Source: Bacteroidota bacterium
GTDB taxonomy: Bacteria > Bacteroidota > Bacteroidia > Bacteroidales > VadinHA17
Reading direction: 5' to 3'
Assembly: GCA_018262715.1 (NCBI GenBank)
Contig: JADFDS010000032.1
Coordinates: 121,418 to 185,417 of the forward strand
DNA length: 64,000 bases
Shown: in pieces, positions 35,554 through 44,521 of the stretch
Position numbering within the stretch: the first letter of the stretch is position 1
How the letters are laid out: each line of letters opens with the position of its first letter
Notes under the pieces: generated by a model
What the model was told of the DNA's origin: nothing
The model's database searches: none
Seen by the model: the letters and a program-made list of their open reading frames with translations, nothing else
Translations under genes and position numbers: made by a program

Positions 35554-36189
35554 ATGGCGCATCCGTTCATCATAACTGCTGAGGAGAAGTACGGACAGCT
35601 TCTCCGGGAGAAGTGCAGTCATATTTTCTCTGGCACTGACATGCCATCGCATGATCACCTGCATCATGACCGGGTGTGGAAAAATGCAGCCTGTCTTATC
35701 GAGCGGCTCGCCGGAGCCGGCATGGTCACTGATAAGAACCTGGCAGTCAAAGCCATAATAGCTTCATTCTTTCATGATACCGGGCTGACAGTAAACCGTG
35801 GCCCCGACCATGGGATTGAGAGCAGGCATATATGCAGCACATTTCTTGAAACGACTGACCTTGCAGAAGATGACCGTCATGAAATACTTGACGCAGTTGA
35901 GAAGCATGACAACAAGGAGTACACCGGCAACTCTGATCCCTCCTCACTGGCAGCCATAATTTCAGTGGCAGATGACATGGATGCCTTCGGAGAGGCAGGC
36001 ATAGGCCGGTACGAGGAGATATACTCCATGAGGGGTATTCCCGCCCCGGAGATGCCCGGGCTGATAGTCACAAACGTGCTTTCACGTCTGAGGCATCTTG
36101 AGTCAACCTATAAAATGTTCCCTGACCTCATTGCAGACATGAGGGTACGGGCTGAAAAAGTAACCAACCATTTTACAAACAGAACCTGA
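35554..36189 (+). CDS. HD-domain phosphohydrolase
   Basis: The 211-residue protein has an HD-type metal site: HDHLHHDRVWKNA (first His), FFHDTGLTVNRGPDHG (the His-Asp pair), VEKHDNKEYTG, and SVADDMDAFG (last Asp). HD proteins hydrolyse nucleotides or cyclic nucleotides; the substrate is not evident. I use the ATG at 35554, not a TTG at 35542 that lies inside the upstream terminator. The leader is very short, so transcription probably comes from read-through or a promoter overlapping the terminator. It overlaps the next gene by one base (TGATG). Confidence 0.85.
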   Translation: MAHPFIITAEEKYGQLLREKCSHIFSGTDMPSHDHLHHDRVWKNAACLIERLAGAGMVTDKNLAVKAIIASFFHDTGLTVNRGPDHGIESRHICSTFLETTDLAEDDRHEILDAVEKHDNKEYTGNSDPSSLAAIISVADDMDAFGEAGIGRYEEIYSMRGIPAPEMPGLIVTNVLSRLRHLESTYKMFPDLIADMRVRAEKVTNHFTNRT

Positions 36190-37970
36190 TGAAAAGAAGA
36201 CTTTCAGCAATCCTGTCAATAATGCTGCTCATATCCGGCGTATCGGCGCAGCAACGCAATGCAACACCTCTTCTGAAGTATGATGAGAACAAGAGCCTTT
36301 CATGGGAAGAGGCCATCAGTTTTTACAGTGACCTTGATAAAAAATACACTGAGGCTACCCTCATGGAGATGGGTATGACAGATGCAGGCCGCCCGCTTCA
36401 TTTATTCATAATTTCCTCCGACGGGGAGACCGATCCTGCCGAGATACGCAGGCAGGGTAAAACCATTGTGCTCATCAACAACGGAATACATCCCGGTGAG
36501 CCGGAAGGCATTGACGCCAGCGCCAGGTTTGCAGCTGACCTGCTTGCAAACAGGGACAGGATGAAGAAGTACCTTCGGAACTGTTCGGTGGCCATCATAC
36601 CTGTTTATAATATAGGAGGAGCGCTGACGCGAAGCCGTTACTGGCGGATCAACCAGAACGGCCCTGAGGAAAAGGGAGCCCGGCGGAACACACGGTTTCT
36701 GGACCTGAACCGCGACTTCGTGAAGCAGGACTCGCGTGACGCGAAGGCTTTTGCAGAAATATTCCAGTTCCTTGATCCGGATCTCTTCCTCGACACGCAT
36801 ACCACGAACGGATCTGACCATCAGTTCACTGTAACGCTCATTGCCACACAGCCTGAAAAAATGCACCCGGAGATGGAGAAGTACTTCCGTGAGAAAATGC
36901 TGCCGGAGCTGTACAGCCGTATGAAGGAGGAGCACGGGAATGAGATGGTGCCTTACGTCCAGTATACTGAGAGAGGAGATATCAAGGCCATCACAGGCTT
37001 CGAGGAGGAGGCTTACTACTCAACCGGTTACTCCGCCCTCTTCAATTCATTCGGATTCATGACTGAGACACTGGTCTACAAGCCATACCATGACAGAGTC
37101 ATCGGGACGCTCCAGTTCATCACCGAGCTGGTAAGGTTCGGGTCACAGAACAGCAAGGAGATCCTTAAGCTGCGATCTGACGCCAACCGGCATCTGTTGG
37201 CAGCTAAGGAGTACGTTCTGGACTGGGAACAGGATACCACCAGGTGGGATGAGATTCAGTACCATGGTTACAGTTACGACCAGACAACCACCCCCATCAC
37301 CGGCAGAAAATCAGGTTTCTACAACCATGAAAAGCCCTATTCTGAAACCATCAGGTACTACAACTACTTCAGGCCGGCCATCACAGTCACCGTGCCCGAT
37401 GCCTACGTAGTGCCATTCGCATGGGAAGAGGTTATCAGGCGCCTGGAGGTTAACGGTGTACATATGAAACAGCTGCAGCATGACACCACCATAACGGTTG
37501 AAACCTATTACATTGACGGGTTCGAGCCTGCCAGGAGAGCCACCCAGGGACACTATTTCAACAGCAAGGTGAATTTGCGCACTGTCACCCAGGAAGTGGA
37601 TTTCTTCAGGGGCGACTATCTGGTGCCTGTAAACCAGAAATCGAAAAGATACATCATCACCATGCTTGAGCCGCAGAGCGCATCAGGCTTCTTTGCATGG
37701 AACTTTTTCGATTCGTTCCTCGAGGGGCAGGACTGGTACTCGGTATGGGGTTTTGAGAGTCACCTGAAGGAGTTGCTTGACCATGATCCCGCCCTGCGGG
37801 AGGCTTTTGAAAAGGCCAAGCAGTCAGACACGAATGTTGCATCCGACCCCGTGGCCCAGTTGCAGTGGCTTTACCAGCATACCCCTGCTTCAGAACTGGA
37901 GAAGAGGACGAGGCTGTACCCGGTGGCCAGGCTCATGGATGCAGGCGACATGTTTAATGCGGGCAACTGA
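36189..37970 (+). CDS. Exported M14-family zinc carboxypeptidase
   Basis: The 593-residue protein starts with a signal peptide (RRLSAILSIMLLISGVSAQ). The M14 peptidase domain covers roughly residues 35-330. It shows zinc ligands in NNGIHPGEPEG (His and Glu) and LFLDTHTTNGSDHQ (His), substrate-binding Arg and Asn in NTRFLDLNRDFVKQD, and the catalytic Glu in GFMTETLVYKPYHDR. A long C-terminal region of unknown fold follows. It should trim C-terminal residues from peptides in the periplasm or outside, which suits an amino acid fermenter. A decarboxylase gene follows after 5 bases. Confidence 0.9.
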   Translation: MKRRLSAILSIMLLISGVSAQQRNATPLLKYDENKSLSWEEAISFYSDLDKKYTEATLMEMGMTDAGRPLHLFIISSDGETDPAEIRRQGKTIVLINNGIHPGEPEGIDASARFAADLLANRDRMKKYLRNCSVAIIPVYNIGGALTRSRYWRINQNGPEEKGARRNTRFLDLNRDFVKQDSRDAKAFAEIFQFLDPDLFLDTHTTNGSDHQFTVTLIATQPEKMHPEMEKYFREKMLPELYSRMKEEHGNEMVPYVQYTERGDIKAITGFEEEAYYSTGYSALFNSFGFMTETLVYKPYHDRVIGTLQFITELVRFGSQNSKEILKLRSDANRHLLAAKEYVLDWEQDTTRWDEIQYHGYSYDQTTTPITGRKSGFYNHEKPYSETIRYYNYFRPAITVTVPDAYVVPFAWEEVIRRLEVNGVHMKQLQHDTTITVETYYIDGFEPARRATQGHYFNSKVNLRTVTQEVDFFRGDYLVPVNQKSKRYIITMLEPQSASGFFAWNFFDSFLEGQDWYSVWGFESHLKELLDHDPALREAFEKAKQSDTNVASDPVAQLQWLYQHTPASELEKRTRLYPVARLMDAGDMFNAGN

Positions 37971-37975
37971 TATTT

Positions 37976-39433
37976 ATGGCAGACAAAAGACTCAGTCACA
38001 CCTATGACAGCGAGGAGTTTCGCAGGTACGGGCATGAACTGATAGACATACTGGCTGATTATCTCCGCGAAGCAACCTCCCGGAGTGACATGCCGGTCCT
38101 CGATTACCGTGAACCGGATGACCTCGTCAGGGAGTTTGATTTTGACAACCCGTCAAACCGTGACATGCCGCTTGACGGTTTTGTCCGGAAGGTTGTTGCC
38201 GGCATGAATCACCTTCATCATCCCCGTTTTGTGGGGCATCAGAACACCCCTCCCCTTACGGCAGGTATCATTGCTCAGATGTGTACCACACTGCTCAACA
38301 ACGGGGTCGCGGTATATGAGATGGGTCCGGCCTCGATGGCTGCCGAGCGCAACGTCATCAGATATATCTCCGGGCTTATCGGCTTCGGCCGTGAGGCCGA
38401 CGGTATCTTCACCCACGGTGGAAGTGCGGGTAACCTGACAGGGCTTCTCGCGGCACGCCAGGCGATGAGTGAATACAATGTATGGGAAGAGGGTGTCAGG
38501 CATGACAGGCCGGCCGGGATCATTGTCTCTGACCAGTCGCATTACAGCATCTCCCGCAATGCCAGGGTGATTGGCCTTGGCGGGGCGTCAGTGATACGTA
38601 TCCCCAACGACGGCCGCTATGCCATGAGAACCGATCTCCTTGAGGAGACCTGGCGGAGGGCTGAAGATAAGGGCATCAGGGTGATCTGTGTAGCTGCCAA
38701 CGCCTGCTCCACTGCCACAGGCTCCTATGACAACCTGGAGGAGATAGCTGCTTTCTGCCGTGAGCACAGGCTCTGGTTCCATGTAGACGGGGCGCACGGT
38801 CTCGGAGTACTTTTTTCCGGTAAATACCGTCATCTGGTCAGGGGGCTTGAGCATGCCGACTCTGTTGTGCTTGATTTTCACAAGATGCTGCTCACTCCGG
38901 GCCTGAACACCATGGTTCTCTTCCGTGACGGCAAAAGGTCATATGAGACCTTTGCGCAGAAGGCGGGCTACCTGTTCGAGAAACATGATTCGAATGAGTG
39001 GTACAATGGCGCAAAAAGGACCCTGGAATGCACCAAAAGCGCCCTTGGCATAGTGGCCTGGGCGGTCATAAATTATTACGGGAAAGAAGCCCTGGGGAAA
39101 TATGTTGAAAGCAGGTATGAGCTTGCGGCAAGGTTTGCCGGGGCTATACGCAGGGAGAAAGGAATGGAACTGGCTGTAATCCCGGAATCAAATATAGTTT
39201 GCTTCAGGTATGCACCGGAGAGCACCCCCGCGGAAAAATTAAACGATCTTAACCGGATGATCAGGAAAGAGCTTGTGCACAGCGGCGAGTTCTATATCGT
39301 GCAGACAGAGCTCGACGGCAACATCTGGATGCGTACGGCGCTTATGAATGCCCTGACGGATGACAGGGACCTCGAGAGACTTCTCGGCAGTATAAGGAAA
39401 CGGGGCGAAGAGCTGGCTCAGCTGCTTACCTGA
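37976..39433 (+). CDS. Group II PLP-dependent amino acid decarboxylase
   Basis: The 485-residue enzyme belongs to the aromatic amino acid/glutamate decarboxylase superfamily. Recognisable blocks are HPRFVGHQNTPPLTAGI, GIFTHGGSAGNLTGLLAARQ, SDQSHYSISRNARVIGLG, ANACSTATGSYDNLEEIA, the cofactor Asp in WFHVDGAHGLG, and the Schiff-base Lys in VLDFHKMLLTPGLNT. The substrate may be an aromatic amino acid, glutamate, cysteine sulfinate or 2,4-diaminobutyrate; sequence reading alone does not settle it. The M14 peptidase lies just upstream, so it may act on amino acids freed from peptides. Its stop overlaps the end of the convergent FAH gene by eight bases. Confidence 0.87.
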   Translation: MADKRLSHTYDSEEFRRYGHELIDILADYLREATSRSDMPVLDYREPDDLVREFDFDNPSNRDMPLDGFVRKVVAGMNHLHHPRFVGHQNTPPLTAGIIAQMCTTLLNNGVAVYEMGPASMAAERNVIRYISGLIGFGREADGIFTHGGSAGNLTGLLAARQAMSEYNVWEEGVRHDRPAGIIVSDQSHYSISRNARVIGLGGASVIRIPNDGRYAMRTDLLEETWRRAEDKGIRVICVAANACSTATGSYDNLEEIAAFCREHRLWFHVDGAHGLGVLFSGKYRHLVRGLEHADSVVLDFHKMLLTPGLNTMVLFRDGKRSYETFAQKAGYLFEKHDSNEWYNGAKRTLECTKSALGIVAWAVINYYGKEALGKYVESRYELAARFAGAIRREKGMELAVIPESNIVCFRYAPESTPAEKLNDLNRMIRKELVHSGEFYIVQTELDGNIWMRTALMNALTDDRDLERLLGSIRKRGEELAQLLT

Positions 39434-40037
39434 CAAAAAAGTCAAGTACTGTCTCACCGGCCAGGCGCGCCACAAGATTGTCTCCCTTTTTGACCGGGCC
39501 AACCCCTGACGGTGTGCCCGTAAAAATCAGGTCACCCGTCTTGAGAGTATAAAACGTCGAGACATATTCTATTATGTCTGCAAAACCGAATATCAGGTCA
39601 GATGTATTTCCCTCCTGTCTTGGCTCCCCGTTTATTTCCAGAGAGAAACTGATATCTGAATGATTTGGAAACCGCTCTGCCGGGATGAAAGTGCCAAGAG
39701 GTGCCGAACCGTCAAACGTCTTTGAGAGCTCCCATGGGTGTCCGGCCTGTGAGAACTTATGCTGCAGATCACGCGCAGTGAAGTCTATCCCGACAGTCAG
39801 TGCATCATAATAGCGGTCAGCATATTTGGCAGCGATACCTTTACCAAGCTTCGAAATCCTGAGTACCACCTCTGCTTCAAACTGGAGGTTCTTTGAGAAG
39901 TCAGGGATAAAGAAGGGCTTGTTTTTTTTCAGCAGGGCCGAATCGGGTTTCAGGAAGATCATTGGCTCCGGGGGGAGCGGACGACCCATCTCTGCCGCAT
40001 GCTTGCGGTAGTTAAGTCCGACACAGATTATTTTCAT
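39426..40037 (-). CDS. Fumarylacetoacetate hydrolase-family protein
   Basis: The 203-residue protein has the FAH fold: KIICVGLNYRKHAAEMG, EPMIFLKPDSALL, the metal-binding Glu residues in LQFEAEVVLRI, VGIDFTARDLQ, KTFDGSAPLG, and the C-terminal GDLIFTGTPSGVGPVKKGD. Small proteins of this type include acylpyruvate hydrolases and oxaloacetate decarboxylases. It is the last gene of the dnaN-exonuclease-FAH row (gap of six bases), an association by position only. Confidence 0.9.
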   Translation of the reverse strand: MKIICVGLNYRKHAAEMGRPLPPEPMIFLKPDSALLKKNKPFFIPDFSKNLQFEAEVVLRISKLGKGIAAKYADRYYDALTVGIDFTARDLQHKFSQAGHPWELSKTFDGSAPLGTFIPAERFPNHSDISFSLEINGEPRQEGNTSDLIFGFADIIEYVSTFYTLKTGDLIFTGTPSGVGPVKKGDNLVARLAGETVLDFFVR

Positions 40038-40043
40038 GAAACC

Positions 40044-40814
40044 CTACGATTTGCCAAATGAACGCACCTTGATGGCGGTAATCACCTGCTTGGTGTTGAG
40101 GGGAAAATCACCATTCATCATCCAGGAGTAGTATGAAGGTTCCTCCCTGAATACCTGTTCAACAGGCTTGCCCTTGTGCTTGCCGAAGTTGAAGACCTCC
40201 TGTCCCTGTTCATTGAAGACTATTCTTCCTGCCAGATCAGCGTTGTTATTGAATGCACTGAATGAAGAAAGCCTGTCAATATCATTCTCCAGGTCAGGAT
40301 ACCTGTCAAGCTGCGCCTTCAGGATCTCATAAGTGGCAGCAGTGTCAGCCTTTGAGCTGTGGGCATTCTCCAAATCCCTGTCACAGTAGAATTTATAAGC
40401 AGCGCTGAGGGTCCTCTGCTCCTTCTTGTGAAATATCACCTGCACGTCTACGTACCTGTGCCGGGCAGGGTTGAAATCAACATTTACCCTGAGAAACTCT
40501 TCGCAGAGTATGGGTATGTCGAACTTCATTGAGTTGAATCCGGCAAGGTCACACCCTTCGAGGAAAGCGGCAATTCTTTTTGCCACATCCTTGAAGTGAG
40601 GCTCATTGGCCACATCGGCGTCAGTGATGCCGTGAACCCGTGTTGCCTCCGGTGATATTGGTATGCCCGGGTTCAGTCTCAGGGTAAGCCATTCTTCAGC
40701 GCCTCCCGGCGAAACCTTAAGGGCAGAAAATTCCACGATACGATCAGATGCGATACTCACCCCCGTGGTCTCAAGATCAAGGACGACCAGGGGTTTTCTG
40801 AGGTTAAGCTCCAT
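40044..40814 (-). CDS. DnaQ-like 3'-5' exonuclease with ExoX-like C-terminal domain
   Basis: The 256-residue protein has a DEDDh exonuclease domain (about 1-180). Exo I is VVLDLETTGVS, Exo II is DLAGFNSMKFDIPIL, and Exo III is ENAHSSKADTAATYEIL with His and Asp. A C-terminal module (FNFGKHKGKPVEQVFREEPSYYSWMM) matches the ExoX-like/DUF3820 small domain. It could proofread for polymerase III or act in repair. It follows dnaN by 13 bases, which supports a replication role. Confidence 0.9.
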   Translation of the reverse strand: MELNLRKPLVVLDLETTGVSIASDRIVEFSALKVSPGGAEEWLTLRLNPGIPISPEATRVHGITDADVANEPHFKDVAKRIAAFLEGCDLAGFNSMKFDIPILCEEFLRVNVDFNPARHRYVDVQVIFHKKEQRTLSAAYKFYCDRDLENAHSSKADTAATYEILKAQLDRYPDLENDIDRLSSFSAFNNNADLAGRIVFNEQGQEVFNFGKHKGKPVEQVFREEPSYYSWMMNGDFPLNTKQVITAIKVRSFGKS

Positions 40815-40827
40815 GTCGTGCTGATTC

Positions 40828-41958
40828 TCAGGCGTTTATCATCATTGGCATCAGAAGCATGAGGAGATCCTCATCCTCGTTGGACGTCTCGGAGGGGAGG
40901 AACAGTCCTGCCCTGGTGGGGTCAGCAAGCTCAATAACCACGTCCTGTGATGCGATGTTTGATAGTATTTCAATCAGGAAGACCGACTTGAAGCCAATCT
41001 CCATGTCATCACCCTCATAGAGGCACTTGTGGCGCTCGTATGCCGAGATGGAGAAATCGACATCCTGTGCTGACACGGTTATCTGGTTAGGCGTGAACTG
41101 CAGTTTGACCAGGTTGCTTGCCTGGTTCGAGAATACGGAGACCCTTCGGAGGATGTTGTAAAACTCGAGCCTGTCAATGCGGACTTTCCTGGGATTATTC
41201 TTCGGGATGACGGAGTTGTAATTGGGATAATTGCCTTCAACCAGGCGGCACACAACCCTGTAGTCAGAGAGATTGAAGAATGCGTTTCTGTCATCGAACT
41301 CTACCGATACCACGCCGCTCTCCCTTGGGAGTATATTCTTCAGAAGTGAAGCAGGCTTCTTTGGCAGGATGAATGATGCGTTATCGTCAGCTTTGGCGTC
41401 ACTTCTCTGGTACCTGACCAGCTTATGTGCATCAGATGCAACGAATGTCAGGTTGGTGGTTGAAGCCTCCACAAGTATGCCTCCCATTACGGGGCGAAGT
41501 TCATCGTCAGCTGTTGCAAACAGTGTCCTTGAGATACCGGTAAGGAGCACCTCTGAAGGTACGTTGAAGCCAAAACGTTTCTCCTTCTTGATGACCGGCA
41601 GCACGGGAAAGTCAATCCCGTTCTGACCAACAATGCTGAACCGGCCGTTCTCTGAATTTATGACGACGGCCATGGTGTCGGGATTGATATCAAAGGTGAG
41701 CGGCTGTTCCGAGAACTCCTTGAGGGTGTCAAGCAGTATCCTGGCGGGAAGGGCTACCGTTCCGCTTCCTGTGATATTGTCAAGATGCATGCGCGTGATA
41801 AGCGTCGATTCGAGGTCTGAAGCCGTTATCTCCAGATCATTTCCGCTTATGTTAAAAAGAAAATTATCAAGAATCGGAAGGGTATTCTTTGTACTGATCA
41901 CCCTGCTGATGGCTTGCAGGTGACCCAGGAGTTCTGTGCTTGAAACAACAAATTTCAT
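40828..41958 (-). CDS. dnaN: DNA polymerase III beta subunit (sliding clamp)
   Basis: The 376-residue protein matches the bacterial clamp throughout: MKFVVSSTELLGHLQAISRVIS, TLPILDNFLFNI, ALPARILLDTLKEF, GILVEAS with VASDAHKLVRYQ, VVCRLVEGNYPNYNSVIPK, and a C-terminal LLMLLMPMMINA that ends the third domain. The dimer encircles DNA and holds the polymerase. The gene is not next to dnaA, so this is not the classic origin region. It leads a three-gene leftward operon. Confidence 0.97.
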   Translation of the reverse strand: MKFVVSSTELLGHLQAISRVISTKNTLPILDNFLFNISGNDLEITASDLESTLITRMHLDNITGSGTVALPARILLDTLKEFSEQPLTFDINPDTMAVVINSENGRFSIVGQNGIDFPVLPVIKKEKRFGFNVPSEVLLTGISRTLFATADDELRPVMGGILVEASTTNLTFVASDAHKLVRYQRSDAKADDNASFILPKKPASLLKNILPRESGVVSVEFDDRNAFFNLSDYRVVCRLVEGNYPNYNSVIPKNNPRKVRIDRLEFYNILRRVSVFSNQASNLVKLQFTPNQITVSAQDVDFSISAYERHKCLYEGDDMEIGFKSVFLIEILSNIASQDVVIELADPTRAGLFLPSETSNEDEDLLMLLMPMMINA

Positions 41959-42084
41959 ATTTCGGTCTGTTTAATTTATTCGGCAATGAATCTCAGTTTA
42001 CCGGCAACCAATTGATTACTAATAAGGTCTGCTTTTAAAACCGGATTATCAATATTACAAAAAAATATATTACCCTCAAACATT

Positions 42085-44487
42085 TTATTTCAATGATATA
42101 TAATGCCTGCGTCTGAGTGCGTTCCAGGTCACTCCTGCGAGGATTATAAGCACTACAGGCAGAAGTGTGTTCACTACCTGCCAGAGTGTTCTCTGCTCCT
42201 TTATGCGGGTCTGGTCTAGCAGTCTGGGCTTCAGTTCCCGTGAACGCATTTCGATGAGTCCGTTGTCATCAACGAGGTAATTGATGCAGTTCACAAGGAA
42301 GTCCTTGTTGCCGAAGGTCTGCATGGTGTACCTGTCAAGGCCGAGGGTCAGCGGTTCGGGATTGCCGCTTCCCCAGGAGACCTCGTTGCGTATTACATCC
42401 CCGTCAGCAACCATAATCATCTTTGTGGGCTTGCTTTCGGTCACGGTCACCAGTTGAGGGTCACCCATAATGCTGCCTGCCATGCGGTTTGCGAAGACAG
42501 AGCTGAAGGTTCCTTCGAGGAGCACTGCCACATTCAGAGGGCCGGCGTTGAACATCTCGTCAGGGATCATTTCGTCAGCCTCCTCCAGTGAGATGACCAG
42601 CGGGGGCATTACTGTACGGGCTTCAGGCGAGGTTGTGAGAAGGATGCTCTTTTTCACCCGCGGATCCCGTCCCACCGTGTCAATGGTACCGGCAAACTCT
42701 GCCTTGACCCTGTTGAGGTTACGTGTGATGGAGTGGGTCTGTGAAGGACGCAGCAGCGGATAATAGACCCATGGTGTGGGCACATACTGAACATCGCCTC
42801 CGGGATTGGCAACCTTCAGAGGGATCAGCATGCAGTCGGCATCCTGCACAATCACCGGGTTGATGCGGGCACCGTACCTGAAAAGCATGTCGCCTGTCGA
42901 GAGGGGTTCGTACAGCGCCACTGTAGATCCTGCAATCAGGCTGTCAGCATTCACCGTCACCTCTTCTGCAAGCCAGAGTACCTTTCCGCCGTTCATGATA
43001 TACTGGTCAATCACAAACTTATCCCTTTCATCCATCGGTTTCCGTGGTGCGGCTATGATAATGGCGGCATATTTATCAATGGCTCCCCTCCTGCCCCCTA
43101 TCACCCCCCTGTCAATATTGTAGAACTTGGCCAGTTCCAGGGTCAGATCAGCCACGTAGATCTCATCGAGTTCACCGTGACCTTCAATGAAGGCCACTGT
43201 GTGCACTGTATCAGCCGTTGCTGCAGCAATTGCCTGAATGATCTCATATTCGAGTCCTTCAGTAGAATTCAGGAGGTTTGTCTCAGCAGGCAGGGTGGGA
43301 TTGTTCCTCAGAAAGTTCACGGGTATGACCGTAGTGCCGCTGGTGACAGTAAGTGAGGGGAAGATCCGTTTCTGGGTTCTGCCTCCCTCTCCATCTGAGG
43401 CCATAACATTTACGGGGTTGAGGCCGCGGTTTACGAGTTCACCGTGGAACCGGTCGCGCTCTGCCCTGTCTGAAGATGCTGAGGGATTGATAAAGTCATA
43501 CTTCACCTTCCTCCCTGAGGTTATCCGGAACTCATCGAGGTACTGTTCAGTGCTGCGCCGCAGTTTCCGGAAGGCTATCGGCAGTTCGCCGTCGAGGTAA
43601 ACATCCACCTTCACATCGCGTTCGAGTTCCCTGAGTATCTTTTTGGTCGGTTCTGCCAGTGTGAAGCGCCGGTCTTCGGTCAGGTCAGCCCTTATGTGCA
43701 GTAACGATAAAAGTATGCAGACCGCTCCGGCTGCTGCCACCATGGCAAGCGGTTTTTTGATGCTGCTGCGGCGGAGTGATATTCTGGCAGCCTCGCAGAA
43801 CAACACCGTGACAAATACGAAGTAGGCTATGTCACGGATATCGAGCACCCCCCTGCTTATTGAGCGGTAGTGTTCATTGATGCCCATGGAGGAGACCTCC
43901 TCCGCAACGGATGAGAGGGCGGGCAGTGTTGCAAGCGAGTCAAATCCCCTGAACATCAGGAAGGAGAGAACGGCTGCAATAATAAATGAGATCACCTGGT
44001 TCGAGGTGAGTGATGAGGCAAAGAGGCCGATGGCGGAGTAGACTGCGGCAAGCATCAGGAGTCCGATGAAAGATCCTGCGGTACCTCCCCTGTCAAGGTT
44101 ACCGGGGGTCTCACCCAGCACCCACACCGAGATGACGAATACCAAGGCAGGCAATAAGGCCATTACCACCAGGAACAGCGCTGAAAGGAACTTGCCATAG
44201 ATCACGGCGCCTTCAGTCACCGGGCGCGACCAGAGCAGCTCAATGGTTCCGGATTTTCTCTCTTCCGAAAAGAGCCTCATGGTAATTGCGGGCACCAGGA
44301 AAAGGAAGATCCACGGTGAGAGCACAAAGAGGGGGTCAAGGCCGGCATAGCCGCTGTCCAGCAGGTTCCACTGGCCCGGCATGATCCACATAATCAGGCT
44401 GTTGGCCAGGAGGAACACAATCATTACGATATAACCCGTAAGGGAGCTGAAAAAACCTGCTACCTCTTTTCTGAAAAGAGTGAACAT
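42085..44487 (-). CDS. GldF-GldG fusion: gliding-type ABC permease plus auxiliary domain
   Basis: The 800-residue protein joins two families usually encoded separately. Residues 1 to about 245 are an ABC-2 type permease of the GldF kind (TLFRKEVAGFFSSLTGYIVM, MRLFSEERKSGTIELLWSRP) with six helices. The rest is GldG-like (DLTEDRRFTLAEPTKKILRE, FIEGHGELDEIYVADLTLEL), ending in a transmembrane helix near the C-terminus. I start at the ATG at 44487, where GldF proteins begin; an upstream ATG at 44556 lies inside the SpoIID gene. The matching ATPase GldA is not in the window. The system is associated with gliding and surface functions in Bacteroidota, but its transported substrate is unknown. Confidence 0.88.
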   Translation of the reverse strand: MFTLFRKEVAGFFSSLTGYIVMIVFLLANSLIMWIMPGQWNLLDSGYAGLDPLFVLSPWIFLFLVPAITMRLFSEERKSGTIELLWSRPVTEGAVIYGKFLSALFLVVMALLPALVFVISVWVLGETPGNLDRGGTAGSFIGLLMLAAVYSAIGLFASSLTSNQVISFIIAAVLSFLMFRGFDSLATLPALSSVAEEVSSMGINEHYRSISRGVLDIRDIAYFVFVTVLFCEAARISLRRSSIKKPLAMVAAAGAVCILLSLLHIRADLTEDRRFTLAEPTKKILRELERDVKVDVYLDGELPIAFRKLRRSTEQYLDEFRITSGRKVKYDFINPSASSDRAERDRFHGELVNRGLNPVNVMASDGEGGRTQKRIFPSLTVTSGTTVIPVNFLRNNPTLPAETNLLNSTEGLEYEIIQAIAAATADTVHTVAFIEGHGELDEIYVADLTLELAKFYNIDRGVIGGRRGAIDKYAAIIIAAPRKPMDERDKFVIDQYIMNGGKVLWLAEEVTVNADSLIAGSTVALYEPLSTGDMLFRYGARINPVIVQDADCMLIPLKVANPGGDVQYVPTPWVYYPLLRPSQTHSITRNLNRVKAEFAGTIDTVGRDPRVKKSILLTTSPEARTVMPPLVISLEEADEMIPDEMFNAGPLNVAVLLEGTFSSVFANRMAGSIMGDPQLVTVTESKPTKMIMVADGDVIRNEVSWGSGNPEPLTLGLDRYTMQTFGNKDFLVNCINYLVDDNGLIEMRSRELKPRLLDQTRIKEQRTLWQVVNTLLPVVLIILAGVTWNALRRRHYISLK

Positions 44488-44521
44488 AACTTCAAGTTTG
44501 CTGTAAAAATATCTAAAACTT

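Noticed and set aside
40828..41958. Replication origin next to dnaN
   Set aside because: There is no dnaA, recF or gyrB neighbour, and I saw no cluster of DnaA boxes in the flanking gap.
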